This document shows, one piece after another, positions 16,340 through 23,625 of a stretch of DNA of 64,000 nt. The stretch is taken from NCBI GenBank assembly GCA_028280885.1, contig JANQKY010000106.1:1-64000 (forward strand), read 5' to 3'. Source of the DNA: Tepidamorphus sp. GTDB taxonomy: Bacteria; Pseudomonadota; Alphaproteobacteria; Rhizobiales; Tepidamorphaceae. Position 1 is the stretch's first letter, and the number at the start of each line of letters is the position of its first letter. The translations under genes and the position numbers were made by a program. The notes under the pieces were generated by a model that worked only from the letters and a program-made list of their open reading frames with translations, was not told where the DNA came from and searched no databases.

Positions 16340-17497
16340 CTATAGCCCGACAGGAGCGACGACACCCCAGCCATCGCGGTACTGCCAATTCGAAAAATTT
16401 TCTCTCACGTCGGTCATGTATTTGCGCAAAAATGCAAAGGCTCTTCTGTCGCCTTGCTGATAGCGCCGATGATGAATCTGACCTACTACGACGGCAGGGT
16501 GGATGCTGTGTCTTGCGGCAAACGCAAGTACGTCTCTCTCTGAAATCCACTTTCCTTTTCGGGCCATAAACGAGGCAAGTTTGGCTTGCGGAATCAAGAA
16601 TTCTGCAGCTGCTTCGTCGGCTCGCTTTTCCTCGCTCGGCAGACTATCGGTGTTTCTATCCGGCTCGAAAACATCGACATGTGATTGCTGGACAGCTTTT
16701 CCGTCTTCATTGAGCACATGCTCGATTTCATGCCTGATCACGAAGCAAAGATTGTCAGGCCTATTGTGGCGTAAGGAGAGCCCGATGACCGGTTGGCCAT
16801 TGAGCCATGTACAAACCCCGTCGATCTTTGAGCCAGCCAGGGCTTCAACAATGACAACCCTGACGCCGCAATTGAGCAGTATCTGAGGTATCTCGCCGAA
16901 GTCGTCTTTATCGTTCATGTGCGCCCTGATCAGCGGCAAGGCTTTGCGTAGCTTTTCCGCCGAATAGGTGGGGGCATTCATCGTGTCAGCAATCATTCGC
17001 ACACGATGAAGCCAAGCCCATTGCGCAGGCGAAATTTCGTCATAGGAAGACTTCTTGGCCGCATGCGCTATCGCTCTGTCTTCATTCAGAAATGGGATGT
17101 CAGATTTGCTGTTCACGCGAAAAAACCGCAGCATCTGAAGATCTAAAAGATCCGCTTCCGTTTCCTCGATCCATCCCCGTTTTATCATTTCGCGAACGGG
17201 GAGCGTCGAAACCCAATTGGCGCGAATCCGTACACCCGGTTCAGGCTGCGCCGAATGTTGCAGGTCGTACATTGCCTGCAAGTTGATGAAGAACTGCGGG
17301 TTAACGTCGAATGCTTCCCCCAATAGCTGAGCCCAACGGGTATTTATGCCCTGCTTGCCAGAAAGAATGGGGTTTAGCTGTTGTGGCGAGACACCTACGA
17401 TAAACGCAAGGTCGCTCTGGTCCCAGCCGCGCGCTTCCAGCTCGTCTTTGATAAAAACCCCCGGCGGGTCAACGTGGAAGTCAGCAGCGTGTGTCAT
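16340..17497 (-). CDS. HigA-type antitoxin with C-terminal ImmA/IrrE metallopeptidase domain
   Basis: 385 aa. Residues 13-75 form a HigA/XRE helix-turn-helix: PPGVFIKDELEARGWDQSDLAFIVGVSPQQLNPILSGKQGI. Residues 230-310 form an ImmA/IrrE-like zinc peptidase with HEIEH at 256-260 and the third ligand in KRADEAAAEFLIP (about Glu295). Such fusions are found where a repressor is also a regulated peptidase. It follows the HigB-like toxin gene with ATGA overlap (17494-17497), the toxin-first order of higBA. It probably binds toxin and operon promoter, and may cut a partner under stress. It lies inside the IS1-type transposon. Confidence 0.88.
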   Translation of the reverse strand: MTHAADFHVDPPGVFIKDELEARGWDQSDLAFIVGVSPQQLNPILSGKQGINTRWAQLLGEAFDVNPQFFINLQAMYDLQHSAQPEPGVRIRANWVSTLPVREMIKRGWIEETEADLLDLQMLRFFRVNSKSDIPFLNEDRAIAHAAKKSSYDEISPAQWAWLHRVRMIADTMNAPTYSAEKLRKALPLIRAHMNDKDDFGEIPQILLNCGVRVVIVEALAGSKIDGVCTWLNGQPVIGLSLRHNRPDNLCFVIRHEIEHVLNEDGKAVQQSHVDVFEPDRNTDSLPSEEKRADEAAAEFLIPQAKLASFMARKGKWISERDVLAFAARHSIHPAVVVGQIHHRRYQQGDRRAFAFLRKYMTDVRENFSNWQYRDGWGVVAPVGL

Positions 17498-17793
17498 GAA
17501 TGATAGTCCTCGACCGCCAAGATTGTTATTTTCTTCGGATCAGCTTCGTCGTCTAAGAGAAAGACCAATCGAAACTGATCGTTGAGCCGAATTGAGCGCT
17601 GGCCGTCTCGATCCCCTTTGAGCTTCTCGTAGCGAAGACCCTTCCAGTTCCGTAACGTTCGATCGTCAGGGGCGGCGCGGAGCATCACCAGCTTTTTCCG
17701 AGCCGAGCGGATAACCGCTATCGGAAGCTTGGTTTTGCCCGCGTCGTCTGTCTCGATCAGCGCCAACGATTCGTCCGCAAACTCGATCTCCAT
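17494..17793 (-). CDS. HigB/RelE-family toxin
   Basis: 99 aa. The family pattern is LRNWKGLRYEKLKGDRDGQRSIRLNDQFRLVFLLDDEADPKKITILAVEDYHS: the basic residues in strands 2-4 (KL-GDR-G-SIRLNDQFR) and the terminal EDYH are typical of HigB ribosome-dependent mRNA endoribonucleases. It precedes and overlaps the HigA-type gene. A good minus-strand promoter (TTGACT-17-TATATG, 17799-17827) ends five bases before the ATG, so its mRNA may be leaderless. HigB proteins of this type cut mRNA at the ribosome and arrest growth. Confidence 0.87.
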   Translation of the reverse strand: MEIEFADESLALIETDDAGKTKLPIAVIRSARKKLVMLRAAPDDRTLRNWKGLRYEKLKGDRDGQRSIRLNDQFRLVFLLDDEADPKKITILAVEDYHS

Positions 17794-17798
17794 GCGTC

Positions 17799-17894
17799 CA
17801 TATAGGCGGACCGGATTCTGTAGTCAATTCCCTAATTAACAGTTCCTATTAAACTGACACTTATGCTTGACAAAATTGCTAGATAGACTATCTT
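17799..17894. promoter_or_regulatory. Divergent promoters between toxin operon and transposase
   Basis: Minus strand: TTGACT (17822-17827), 17 bp, TATATG (17799-17804), reading into the toxin gene. Plus strand: TTGACA (17867-17872), 16 bp, TATCTT (17889-17894), reading into the transposase. AGATAG-A-CTATCT (17881-17893) is a perfect palindrome over the transposase -10. If the HigA-type protein binds there, toxin control and transposition would be linked. Confidence 0.55.
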
Positions 17895-17901
17895 TGCGGG
17901 T

Positions 17902-18795
17902 ATGAACAAGCTCGACGCCAAAGCCCGCTCCGCCATCCTTCACTTGCTCTGTGAAGGCAACTCAATCCGCGCCACAACTCGCCTAACTGGTGCCAGCAAG
18001 AACACAGTCAGCAAACTCCTGATCGACGCTGGTAAGGCGTGCATGGCCTACCACGACGAGCACGTTCGCGACGTGAAGGCCAAGCGGGTGCAGGTCGATG
18101 AGATCTGGAGTTTCGTGTACGCGAAACAGAAGAACGTGGCGAATGCGAAAGCGGCACCCGATGGCGCTGGTGACATCTGGACTTGGACGGCGATCGAGGC
18201 CGATACGAAGCTGATCGTCTCTTACTTTGTTGGCGGTCGTGACGGCGAATGCGCCATGTGGTTCATGGACGATCTGCGCTCGCGTCTTGCAAATCGAGTG
18301 CAACTCACCTCAGACGGTCACAAAGCCTATTTGGAAGCGGTTGAGGGTGCGTTTGGGGCCGATATCGATTACGGCATTATTCAGAAAATCTACGGATCTG
18401 TTCCGGAGGCTGTGAAGGGTCGCTACAGCCCTGCCACGTGCATCGGTGCGAAGAAAGAGCGGATCGAGGGCAGCCCCGATCCGGATCATGTCAGCACGTC
18501 GTATGTCGAGCGCAACAACCTCACTATGCGCATGCATATGCGCCGTTTCACGAGGCTGACAAACGCTTTTTCGAAAAAGGTCGAAAACCACGCATACGCG
18601 ATCGCGCTTCACATGATGTACTACAACTTCGTTCGGATGCATTCGAAGCTGCGCATGTCGCCCGCTATGGCCGCTGGCGTTTCTGACAGGCTTTGGGAGA
18701 TCGGCGACATCGTCGCACTGGTCGAGGCGGTTGAAGCCGAACAGCCCCGGAAGCGCGGCCCCTACAAGAAGCGGATCGAAGAAAATTCAAACTGA
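17902..18795 (+). CDS. IS1-family transposase
   Basis: 297 aa, one uninterrupted frame, unlike classic IS1, which needs frameshifting between InsA and InsB. An N-terminal helix-turn-helix (SIRATTRLTGASKNTVSKLLIDAG) binds the ends. The catalytic triad can be read as Asp66 (VQVDEIWSFVYAKQKN), Asp138 (LTSDGHKAY) and Glu203 (YVERNNLTMRMHMRRFTRLT). It looks intact, so the element may still move. Its last codons run into the right inverted repeat (18786-18804). Confidence 0.92.
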   Translation: MNKLDAKARSAILHLLCEGNSIRATTRLTGASKNTVSKLLIDAGKACMAYHDEHVRDVKAKRVQVDEIWSFVYAKQKNVANAKAAPDGAGDIWTWTAIEADTKLIVSYFVGGRDGECAMWFMDDLRSRLANRVQLTSDGHKAYLEAVEGAFGADIDYGIIQKIYGSVPEAVKGRYSPATCIGAKKERIEGSPDPDHVSTSYVERNNLTMRMHMRRFTRLTNAFSKKVENHAYAIALHMMYYNFVRMHSKLRMSPAMAAGVSDRLWEIGDIVALVEAVEAEQPRKRGPYKKRIEENSN

Positions 18796-18804
18796 CCCAC
18801 TACC
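18786..18804 (-). repeat. Right terminal inverted repeat of the IS1-type transposon
   Basis: Exact complement of 15556-15574, immediately followed by the second target duplication copy GAGGATTC (18805-18812). Confidence 0.93.
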
Positions 18805-18909
18805 GAGGATTCGCGGATCTGTATGCCGCAGCGCCGCCGTGCCGTGATTTGGAGGCTCTGTTTTCGCCGACCGAAAATTGTGTTGGGATATTACGGTAGA
18901 GCAGAGCGT

Positions 18910-18990
18910 GCGGCCGCCCGGCGATCGACTTTGGGGCTCGCGCGTTCGGCATTCGAAATGCGGTGCATTTTGTCCGCTATGCGGACCATT
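18910..18990. repeat. Hairpin-array repeat, copy 1 (partial)
   Basis: Two adjacent short-loop hairpins: AAATGC-GGT-GCATTT (18956-18970) and GTCCGC-TAT-GCGGAC (18972-18986), preceded by CGCGCGTTCGGCATTCG. The same order recurs at 19197-19232 and 60920-60953 with altered bases but kept pairing. The 425-bp stretch from the transposon to prfC contains no credible gene, only these repeats and a degenerate copy near 19015-19050. Confidence 0.7.
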
Positions 18991-19096
18991 CCTTACCCCG
19001 GCCGTCGGCCGCGTGGCCTCCGGCGTTCGGCATTCGAAACGCGGTGGGTGACTACGCCAACGCAGAGCGTGCCGCCGCCCGGCGCTCGGCGGCCCT

Positions 19097-19232
19097 GCGA
19101 CGCGCTTGGGCGCGTCGCGTTTCCGCCCTTCGAAAGCCATGCTTTCGCTGCCGGCTCTGCCGGCACCGGGCTCCAACCCTCGCGCGTTCGGCATTCGAAA
19201 TGCTCCGCATTTCGTCGGCGCTATGCGCCGAC
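19097..19232. repeat. Hairpin-array repeat, copy 2
   Basis: Five perfect hairpins in a row: GCGACGCG/CGCGTCGC (19097-19118), GAAAGC-CAT-GCTTTC (19132-19146), GCCGGC-TCT-GCCGGC (19150-19164), GAAATGC-TCC-GCATTTC (19197-19213) and GTCGGCGC-TAT-GCGCCGAC (19214-19232). It ends just before the prfC stop. Matching units at 60806-60953 differ by paired changes, which suggests that the structure is under selection or is copied as such. Confidence 0.75.
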
Positions 19233-19238
19233 CATGCC

Positions 19239-20843
19239 TCACCCCATCTCCTGCGTGGCGAGGAAGCGGATCTCCGGATGGTTATTCTCCGCCCGCTCCA
19301 GCGCCCAGCGGGAATTGGCGAAGAACACCGGCTTGCCATGCCGGTCCTCGCCCATCGTCGACTTGTTCTTGTCGAGAAACCGCTTCAGGTCCTTGGGATC
19401 GTCGCTTTCCACCCAGCGCGCGGTGTCGTAGCCGACCGGCTCGAAGCGGATCGGCACGCCGTATTCGCCCTCCACCCGCGTCGCCAGCACGTCGAGCTGC
19501 AGCGGGCCGACGACGCCGACCAGCCAGTCCGCGCCGATCACCGGACGATAGACCTGGGTGACGCCTTCCTCGGCCAGATCATTGAGCGCCTTGGCAAGCT
19601 GCTTGGCCTTCATCGCATCCGACAGGCGCACCCGGCGGATGATTTCAGGCGCAAAGTGGGGAATGCCCGTGACGCGGGCATTAACCCCTTGCGTCAGCGT
19701 GTCGCCGACGCTCAGCGTGCCGTGATTGGGGATGCCGATAACGTCGCCGGCCACCGCCTCGTCGGCGGTCTCGCGGTCCTGGGCGAAGAAGAACATCGGG
19801 CTCGTCACCGAGATGTCGCGGCCAGCGCGGACATTCTTCAGCTTCATGCCGCGCCTGAAGGTGCCCGAGCACAGCCGCAGGAAGGCGATCCGGTCGCGGT
19901 GGTTCTTGTCCATATTGGCCTGGACCTTGAACACGAAGCCGGACACCGCGTCGCTGCCCGGCTCGATGGGGGCGGGATCGGCGGGTTGCGGGCGCGGGGC
20001 AGGGGCCCAGTCGCCGATCGCCTGCAAGAGTTCGCCGACCCCGATCGATTTCAGCGCCGAGCCGAAGAAGACGGGCGTCATGTGGCCGCCGCGATAGGCC
20101 TCCAGGTCGAATTCGGGCAGGGCGGCATGGGCAAGCTGAAGGTTTTCCACGGAATTCGCAGCATGGGGATCGGCCATCAGCTCGGCATCGTCGGACAGCG
20201 CGTCGATGTCCCGCGTGACCGCGCGGCCCGGCGTCCCGTCGGGATTGACCAGCCGGCCGCCATTCAGGTCGATGCAGCCCTTGAAGTCGACGCCCATGCC
20301 AAGCGGCCAGACCGCCGGCGTCACGTCGAGCGCCAGCGTTTCGGCGATCTCGTCGAGCAATTCGAGCGGGTCACGGCCCTCGCGGTCGACCTTGTTGATG
20401 AAGGTGACGATCGGGATGTCGCGCAGCCGGCAGACCTCGAACAGCTTCAGGGTCTGGCTTTCGATGCCCTTGGCGACGTCGATCACCATGATGGCGGAAT
20501 CAACCGCCGTCAGCGTGCGGTAGGTGTCCTCGGAAAAGTCCGAGTGGCCCGGCGTGTCGAGCAGGTTGAAGGTCAGCCCGTCGCGCTCGAAGGTCATCAC
20601 CGAGGACGACACCGAGATGCCGCGCTTCTGCTCGATCTCCATCCAGTCCGACCGGGTACGGCGCTGCTCGCCGCGGGCGCGCACGTTGCCGGCAAGGCGG
20701 ATCGCGCCGGAGGCCAGCAGCAGCTTTTCCGTCAGCGTCGTCTTGCCAGCGTCGGGATGCGAGATGATCGCGAAGGTGCGCCTGGTGGCGAAGCCTGAGC
20801 CGTTCGCGGCGGTCTTGGACGGTGCGGCAAGGGTATCGGTCAT
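19239..20843 (-). CDS. prfC: Peptide chain release factor 3
   Basis: 534 aa, close to the 529 of E. coli RF3. GTPase motifs are ISHPDAGKTTLTEKLLL (G1), LLDTPGHSDFSEDTYRTLTAVDSAIMVID (G3) and FINKVDRE (G4). IRLAGNVRARGEQRRTRSDWMEIEQKRGISVSSSVMTFE is the RF3 switch I region that separates it from EF-G. RF3 recycles RF1/RF2 after termination. The start was placed at ATG 20843 (MTDTLAAPSK); a longer frame to 20891 has no supporting site. A possible promoter is TTGCAG-16-TAGATA (20894-20921, minus strand). Confidence 0.95.
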   Translation of the reverse strand: MTDTLAAPSKTAANGSGFATRRTFAIISHPDAGKTTLTEKLLLASGAIRLAGNVRARGEQRRTRSDWMEIEQKRGISVSSSVMTFERDGLTFNLLDTPGHSDFSEDTYRTLTAVDSAIMVIDVAKGIESQTLKLFEVCRLRDIPIVTFINKVDREGRDPLELLDEIAETLALDVTPAVWPLGMGVDFKGCIDLNGGRLVNPDGTPGRAVTRDIDALSDDAELMADPHAANSVENLQLAHAALPEFDLEAYRGGHMTPVFFGSALKSIGVGELLQAIGDWAPAPRPQPADPAPIEPGSDAVSGFVFKVQANMDKNHRDRIAFLRLCSGTFRRGMKLKNVRAGRDISVTSPMFFFAQDRETADEAVAGDVIGIPNHGTLSVGDTLTQGVNARVTGIPHFAPEIIRRVRLSDAMKAKQLAKALNDLAEEGVTQVYRPVIGADWLVGVVGPLQLDVLATRVEGEYGVPIRFEPVGYDTARWVESDDPKDLKRFLDKNKSTMGEDRHGKPVFFANSRWALERAENNHPEIRFLATQEMG

Positions 20844-21213
20844 CGGTCGTTCGGTTCTTCGGGGTTTTCGGGTACGCGGGCAGGCAGGCACTCTATCTAG
20901 TCATTCGACGCCCCACTGCAAAACGCCGGCTGCGACGCATCGGCCATGCCTCTTTAGCCGAAGGCTGTGAAATCGCAATCGGGAATCGCCCGCGAAGCGG
21001 GTGGGGGCGGGCTAGTCGGGGCAGGCTGGTCAAGGCAGGGATCCCGCACCGGTTGGCAGAAATCGGCTTTTTCCGTGCCCGGCCGGTTTGTAGCGTGTCG
21101 CCGGCTCTATTGGGCCCCTTCTCTTTGACCGCCTCTTTTCCGGGTAAGCGGCAGTTCGTCCCTCGACTGTCAACCGCGCAACAAACCCTCCCGTCAATTC
21201 GGAGCCTCGGACC
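20844..21213. other. Intergenic region between prfC and the phosphotriesterase-like pseudogene
   Basis: 370 bp between divergent genes with no credible coding frame. It holds a possible prfC promoter on the minus strand (CTGCAA at 20916-20921 and TATCTA at 20894-20899, as read on the plus strand). Nothing recognisable was seen upstream of the pseudogene apart from CGGAGCC ahead of its ATG. Confidence 0.4.
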
Positions 21214-22504
21214 ATGAGTGATTTCGCCAGGACACGCCGCGAATTCCTTGAAATGAGCGCCAGCCTGGGCGCCGCCGCGCTGGCGGCCGGCGCGGCTCCG
21301 GCCCTTGCCGCCGCAAGTGATGTGGGTACCGGCACGGTGATGAGTGTCCGGGGTCCGATGCCGGTCTCGGAGCTCGGGTTCACCCTGATGCACGAGCATA
21401 TCTATTCGGACTTCACCGGCTATTTTGAGGAAACCAAGCCGGACTTCGAGAAGATCGACAAGAAGAAGTATTTCGTCGCCGATCCCCTGGCGCCGGTGCA
21501 GATGAAGGATCTCGCCTATCTCCGCATGGGCGGCTATGCCTTTACCCGGGACGCCTGGTCGCTGCGCGACCGCTCGACGATGCTGCGGGAGCTCGACTAT
21601 TACAAGCAGGTCGGCGGCCAGTCGATCCTCGAGGTGTCGCCCTGGGGCAAGACCCAGGGGCCGGAATATCATGCGGTCCTGAAGGACTTGAGCGAGACGA
21701 CCGGCATCAACCTGATCTGCTCCACCGGTCTTTATGGCGGCAGCGACTTGTTCTGGTATGACGAGGCGCTGGACAAGACGGCGGCCGAACTGACCGAGAT
21801 CTTCGTGGGCCACGTCGAGCAGGGCTTCGGCCATAGCGGCGTCAAGGCCGGCCACCTGAAGACGGCGCCCAATTCCTGGGCCCAATTCCTGGAACGACAA
21901 CGAGCAGCGCGCGGCGCTGGCGATTATCCGGGCGCAGAAGGAAACCGGCCTTCTCTACACGATCCATCATGGCGCCAAGTTCGATCAGGCCAAGGCGGAA
22001 GAGGTCCATGCCGATCTGATCGCGATGGACTGCGTTCCCGAACGCACGGTCTTCGCCCACATGCAGTCCTTCGTGACCAATGACAGCCTGCGCAACCAGG
22101 TCGTCAATCCCGGCGACCGCATCGCGGTCGACCTCGATTTCTTCAAGGCCATTCTCGATCGCGGCTTCGTGCTCAGCTTCGATACGTTCGGCACCTGGGA
22201 CGGGTTCGAGATCTTCGAGTTCCTGCTGAGCGACGAAAAGCTGAACGCGTTCGAGGGCAATGGCGGCCAGAGCGATGTCGAGGTGATGGCGATGGTCTAT
22301 TTCCTGATCCAGCAGGGCTACGCGGAGCAGATCGTGCTCAGCCAGGATTGCTATGCCAAGACCCATCTGCGGACCTATGGCGGCCACGGATATGCCCGCA
22401 TCTCGAACTTCGTACTGCCGCTTCTGAAGAATGTCGGGGTCAGCGACGAAGACCTGTCGGCGATGGTGATCGGCAATCCCGCGCGCCTTCTGCAGCCGGC
22501 CTGA
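21214..22504 (+). pseudogene. Tat-secreted phosphotriesterase-family hydrolase, frameshifted
   Basis: Two frames together make one protein of about 425 aa. The first begins with a twin-arginine signal (TRREFLEMSASLGAAALAAG) and then VRGPMPVSELGFTLMHEHIYSD, whose H-x-H is the phosphotriesterase-family metal site. Further parts are GGQSILEVSPWGKTQGPEYHAVLKDLSETTGINLICSTGLYGG and, in the second frame, TIHHGAKF, VFAHMQSFV and VLSQDCYAKTHLRTYGGHGYARI. The 13-mer GCCCAATTCCTGG occurs twice in tandem (21867-21879 and 21880-21892), shifting the frame. Removing one copy restores the reading APNSWNDNEQRAALAIIRAQ. The family includes lactonases and phosphotriesterase homologues; the activity is probably lost here. 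Confidence 0.88.
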
Positions 22505-22527
22505 TGCCGCGCCGGCAGTCTCGGCCG

Positions 22528-23430
22528 TCAGGCGTCGATCATGCGGCGGAATTCGCTCGGCAGGCGGCCGAAATGCTGTCGGTAATAGCGTGCGGCGCGG
22601 CCGAAATGCTCGAAACCGGCATCCAGGGTCGCCTCGGTCACGCTGGCATGCGTGTTGGCCTTCAGGAAGCGGTGAAAACTGTGCAGCCGCGCGAGCCGGA
22701 CATAGCTGGCCGGGCCCATGCCCAGGATTTCGTTGAACGCGCGATGGAATGAGCGAAGCGGTACGCCGGCAGCCTGCGCCATGTCCTCGACCGTCGCGCG
22801 GTGATCGATTGCGCTTGCGTGCAGGAGTTCGTCGGCTTCCTTGACGAGCCGGTAGCGCGGGTGGGCCGAAAGGGCGGCGGGCGCCTCAAGGCACGCCATC
22901 AGTGCCGAAGCCAGCACAAACGCGATGTCCTGGCGCCGATGATCCGCGTTCGGGCTCAAGTCGGACGCCTGAGACAGTCTCAGGCACCGGTCGATCAGCG
23001 CGCGATGGGCCTTCAGGTCACTGTTCCAGATCCCCGCGGGCAGGCAGGACAGCCCGGTTAATGCCGCGATTTCGGTCGAAAACTGCAGGGTCAGCCAGAT
23101 GCCGCCTTCCGGCAGGACGAGGTCATGTTCAAGGGAGCCGAAGACCAGAACCTGGCCCGATCCGACGGCCGATCCCCGCCAGCGGGCAGGCTCACGCATG
23201 GAAACTGGGGTGGCGACGTTGAACGCTGTATGCAGCTTGAGCTGAAGACTTCTGATCGTCTGCCCGGTGGTCTCCAACATGATACTGACGCCTGGCAGGG
23301 GCGTCTGCGTCGCGCGGTATCCAAGCGGTCCGCCGCCGAGCTTGAGCAATTCATAGTCCCAGTCGGGCGTTGGCGAAAACACCTCCTCGATGTCGTCGAT
23401 CACGCGACTCCAGGTGACGGGCAAGGTCAT
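22528..23430 (-). CDS. AraC family transcriptional regulator
   Basis: 300 aa. The C-terminal 100 residues are a double helix-turn-helix: ATVEDMAQAAGVPLRSFHRAFNEILGMGPASYVRLARLHSFHRFL, then ASVTEATLDAGFEHFGRAARYYRQHFGRLPSEFRRM. The N-terminal 180 residues resemble the AraC_binding_2 type (ligand or oligomer domain), with FGSLEHDLVLPEGGIWLTLQF. It lies head-to-head with nothing obvious; the pseudogene upstream converges on it, and the ClC gene downstream is on the same strand after 195 bp. Target unknown. Confidence 0.9.
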   Translation of the reverse strand: MTLPVTWSRVIDDIEEVFSPTPDWDYELLKLGGGPLGYRATQTPLPGVSIMLETTGQTIRSLQLKLHTAFNVATPVSMREPARWRGSAVGSGQVLVFGSLEHDLVLPEGGIWLTLQFSTEIAALTGLSCLPAGIWNSDLKAHRALIDRCLRLSQASDLSPNADHRRQDIAFVLASALMACLEAPAALSAHPRYRLVKEADELLHASAIDHRATVEDMAQAAGVPLRSFHRAFNEILGMGPASYVRLARLHSFHRFLKANTHASVTEATLDAGFEHFGRAARYYRQHFGRLPSEFRRMIDA

Positions 23431-23625
23431 GTGGGCAGGACGGTCATTGGTGGATCGAAGGGCCTCGACGAGTTTGACCAGGCACCCTGGCGCATGCGGG
23501 TTCCCGACAAATAGACCACATGGGGGCGCGGGTCCGATAGACCAAACCGGATTGTCGTCAAGGCCGGTCGGCGCCGCCGGGCGCGTGTGCCGGCGGATCC
23601 TGATATCCCTTTGTCCCGCGCGGCA

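Larger units (their letters stand above)
15548..18812. mobile_element. IS1-family transposon carrying toxin-antitoxin and other passenger genes, with 8-bp target duplication
   Basis: The element proper is 15556-18804 (3,249 bp). Its ends are perfect 19-bp inverted repeats, GGTAGTGGGTCAGTTTGAA at 15556-15574 and its complement at 18786-18804. GAGGATTC lies directly outside both ends (15548-15555 and 18805-18812), an 8-bp target duplication within the IS1-family range. The right end holds an IS1-type transposase. A single-transposase IS1-family element is about 1 kb, so some 2.2 kb is passenger DNA: a small basic protein gene, a 163-aa unknown, a HigA/ImmA-type gene and a HigB-type toxin gene. 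GC is clearly lower than in the surroundings. Intact ends and an exact duplication indicate a fairly recent single insertion. Confidence 0.92.

Noticed and set aside
19097..19232. CRISPR array
   Set aside because: The hairpins differ in sequence and spacing, with no constant repeat-spacer unit and no cas gene nearby.
18787..19242. 151-codon minus-strand frame next to the transposon
   Set aside because: It consists of the hairpin-array repeat and crosses the transposon end; the peptide is low in complexity and unlike any protein.
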